From the NCBI GenBank assembly GCA_009996555.1, contig JAACZX010000525.1, positions 1 to 6,797 of the forward strand: a stretch of DNA of 6,797 bases, read 5' to 3'. Of the stretch, positions 5,395 to 6,797 are shown in pieces. The position numbers and the translations under genes are program-made. Numbering within the stretch: position 1 is the stretch's first letter; every line of letters starts with the position of its first letter. Source of the stretch: Chitinophagaceae bacterium. Lineage in GTDB: Bacteria; Bacteroidota; Bacteroidia; Chitinophagales; Chitinophagaceae. The notes under the pieces are model-generated. The model was not told where the DNA came from and ran no database searches. It saw nothing but the letters and a program-made list of their open reading frames with translations.

Positions 5395-6797
5395 ATGAAA
5401 AGGATGTCTTTGAAAGCAAGCAAGAAAGGGTTATTAGAATTGTCGTTAATTATCCTTGCAGTATTTCCGGTATTTGTTTATGGACAGGAAAATATTTCAG
5501 GAATATGGAAAGTACGAGAAGTGAAATATGTAAAAGGAGGTCAATACACCAATGGTGTCCCAATTTTGATGCGTATTCAACAAACAAATGTTGTAACAGA
5601 AATTGAAATTACCAATTCAATGATAGACCATGATACAGTATTTTCTCAACGAATTAAACATGGCGGGGATCAGTTTAACGAAAGTATCACTACTTCCGGA
5701 AAAAGAAAAACAGTAACAATGTCGTGGGAGAGTGACAGTTCTAGATGGTTAAAAAAGTCAATAATATTTGAGAAGGATACTCCATTAAAGATTACACAGA
5801 CCACAGTTGAATGCTTTTATCCTAATGGTAGTAATCATTTGACATTAAAAAAGAGCGTTGAAGTGATAGATGATGTGGAGAATGAAAAAGATTATACAAT
5901 TTTTGCATATTATGAGAAATTAACTGAAGAACAATTGGCGTGGGAAACAGCGAAAGGAAGTGGAGTGGAGTTCATTTCAAATCATACGTGGCAGCAATTG
6001 TTGAAGAAAGCAAAAAAGGAGAGTAAATACATTTTTGTGGATTGTTATGCTACCTGGTGCGCCCCATGTAAAGTTATGGATCGAGATGTATTTTCATTGA
6101 ATGTTATTGGAGATTACTTTAACAGAAATTTCATTTCTATTAAAGTACAACTTGATACTACAAAGAATGATGCTTATGATGTTAAACAATATTTTTCTTT
6201 AGCCCGAAAATTTGAGAAAGAATACAGTATAATTTCCCTGCCTACTTATTTAATTTTTTCGCCGCAAGGTAAAATAGTTCATAAGATAATTGGTCAACAT
6301 AAACCAACTGATTTTTTAACTAAAATAAAGGAGTCGACTGACCCGCAAAAGCAGATATATACTCTTTATGATTCTGTTTATAATAAACAAATTCCTTTCA
6401 ATCAATATCGTGGTGTCGCCAGAAAGTTACGTAGAGATTTTGGAGAAGAAAAGATGGCAGTAAATATTGCAAGACTTTACCAAGAACGGTTTGTTAATAA
6501 TCTTAAGGATGAAGAAATCTTGAATAAAGAAAATTTAGATTTCGCTGGAGTTTATATAGGAGCTATACAGACAAAAGACAAGATATTTTCTACTATTTAT
6601 CGAAATAGACAGTTGGCAGATAGTATTATGGAACGAAAACCGATTGGGAGCTATAAAAATAGCTGGTCTTACGATTTTATTGTTAGTGTATTAAGGAATG
6701 AAATTATAAATCCACAAATAAAGGAAGCAATTATAAAAAAAGTGGAACCCAACTGGCAGGTAATGGACGACCAACTAAATAAGATAATTGATAGAAA
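5395..6797 (+). CDS. Exported thioredoxin-fold protein with extra N- and C-terminal regions (3' truncated by window edge)
   Basis: The frame is open from ATG 5395 to the right edge (467 codons plus two bases), with the C-terminus outside the window. Residues 1-30 form a Sec signal: a basic start with several Lys, a hydrophobic core (LIILAVFPVFV) and probable cleavage at VYG|QE, with no lipobox. Residues about 31-165 are beta-rich, open with SGIWKV and recall lipocalin-like modules. The thioredoxin fold spans about 186-310, with active site W221-C-A-P-C225-K and a cis-proline at P283 (SLPTY). The CKVMDRDVF context resembles the Thioredoxin_7/DsbD-gamma-like group more than classic TrxA. Residues from about 312 onward look helical and charged and are often seen after the thioredoxin domain in Bacteroidota TlpA-like proteins. 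It should act in the periplasm as a disulfide reductase or isomerase. Its position after susCD suggests a role linked to the imported material or to envelope-protein folding (inference). ATG 5404 is an alternative start, three residues in. Confidence 0.88.
   Translation, partial: MKRMSLKASKKGLLELSLIILAVFPVFVYGQENISGIWKVREVKYVKGGQYTNGVPILMRIQQTNVVTEIEITNSMIDHDTVFSQRIKHGGDQFNESITTSGKRKTVTMSWESDSSRWLKKSIIFEKDTPLKITQTTVECFYPNGSNHLTLKKSVEVIDDVENEKDYTIFAYYEKLTEEQLAWETAKGSGVEFISNHTWQQLLKKAKKESKYIFVDCYATWCAPCKVMDRDVFSLNVIGDYFNRNFISIKVQLDTTKNDAYDVKQYFSLARKFEKEYSIISLPTYLIFSPQGKIVHKIIGQHKPTDFLTKIKESTDPQKQIYTLYDSVYNKQIPFNQYRGVARKLRRDFGEEKMAVNIARLYQERFVNNLKDEEILNKENLDFAGVYIGAIQTKDKIFSTIYRNRQLADSIMERKPIGSYKNSWSYDFIVSVLRNEIINPQIKEAIIKKVEPNWQVMDDQLNKIIDR

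Noticed and set aside
1..6797. CRISPR arrays, tRNA/rRNA genes, insertion sequences, defence systems
   Set aside because: No spacer-repeat pattern, RNA gene signatures, transposase coding or terminal repeats were seen; nearly all the window is accounted for by susC, susD and the thioredoxin-like gene.

Overview
The window comes from a member of the Bacteroidota. The evidence is a tandem SusC/SusD outer-membrane uptake pair, weak or absent Shine-Dalgarno sequences, moderately AT-rich DNA and degenerate heptamer repeats between genes. The SusC wording (STN domain, a QPVNNPLLALQGRVAGL-type plug, a 'MRLIAIFLFAACMQVCA'-type signal segment) recalls Chitinophagaceae/Sphingobacteriia-type bacteria. 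That family-level placement is inference from memory, not a search result.

Layout, all on the + strand. Bases 1-39 may be the last codons of an upstream gene; the wording fits the C-terminus of a FecR-type anti-sigma factor, but this is weak. Bases 40-386 are non-coding. They hold a five-copy heptamer repeat (44-78), a helically phased direct repeat (89-107) and a run of RNA-hairpin potential (205-243, 249-308, 333-362) ending just before the likely start of susC. Bases 387-3803 encode a full-length SusC/RagA TonB-dependent transporter with an STN signalling domain. After 21 bases, 3825-5276 encodes its SusD/RagB lipoprotein partner. After a 118-base gap, an open frame runs from 5395 off the right edge. 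It encodes an exported thioredoxin-fold protein (WCAPCK active site) with an extra N-terminal beta-rich region and a helical C-terminal region.

How they fit together: SusC should form the outer-membrane channel and SusD the surface lid that captures substrate, with TonB-ExbBD energising import. The STN domain implies signalling to an inner-membrane FecR-like anti-sigma factor and an ECF sigma factor, which would normally be encoded just upstream. The thioredoxin-like protein would act in the periplasm on disulfides of imported material or of envelope proteins. No glycosidase, lyase or peptidase is visible, so the substrate cannot be assigned. The pair should not be called a polysaccharide locus from this window alone.

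Most of the window is a recognisable uptake system. The less explained parts are the structured leader before susC, the true susC start codon, and the composite thioredoxin protein.
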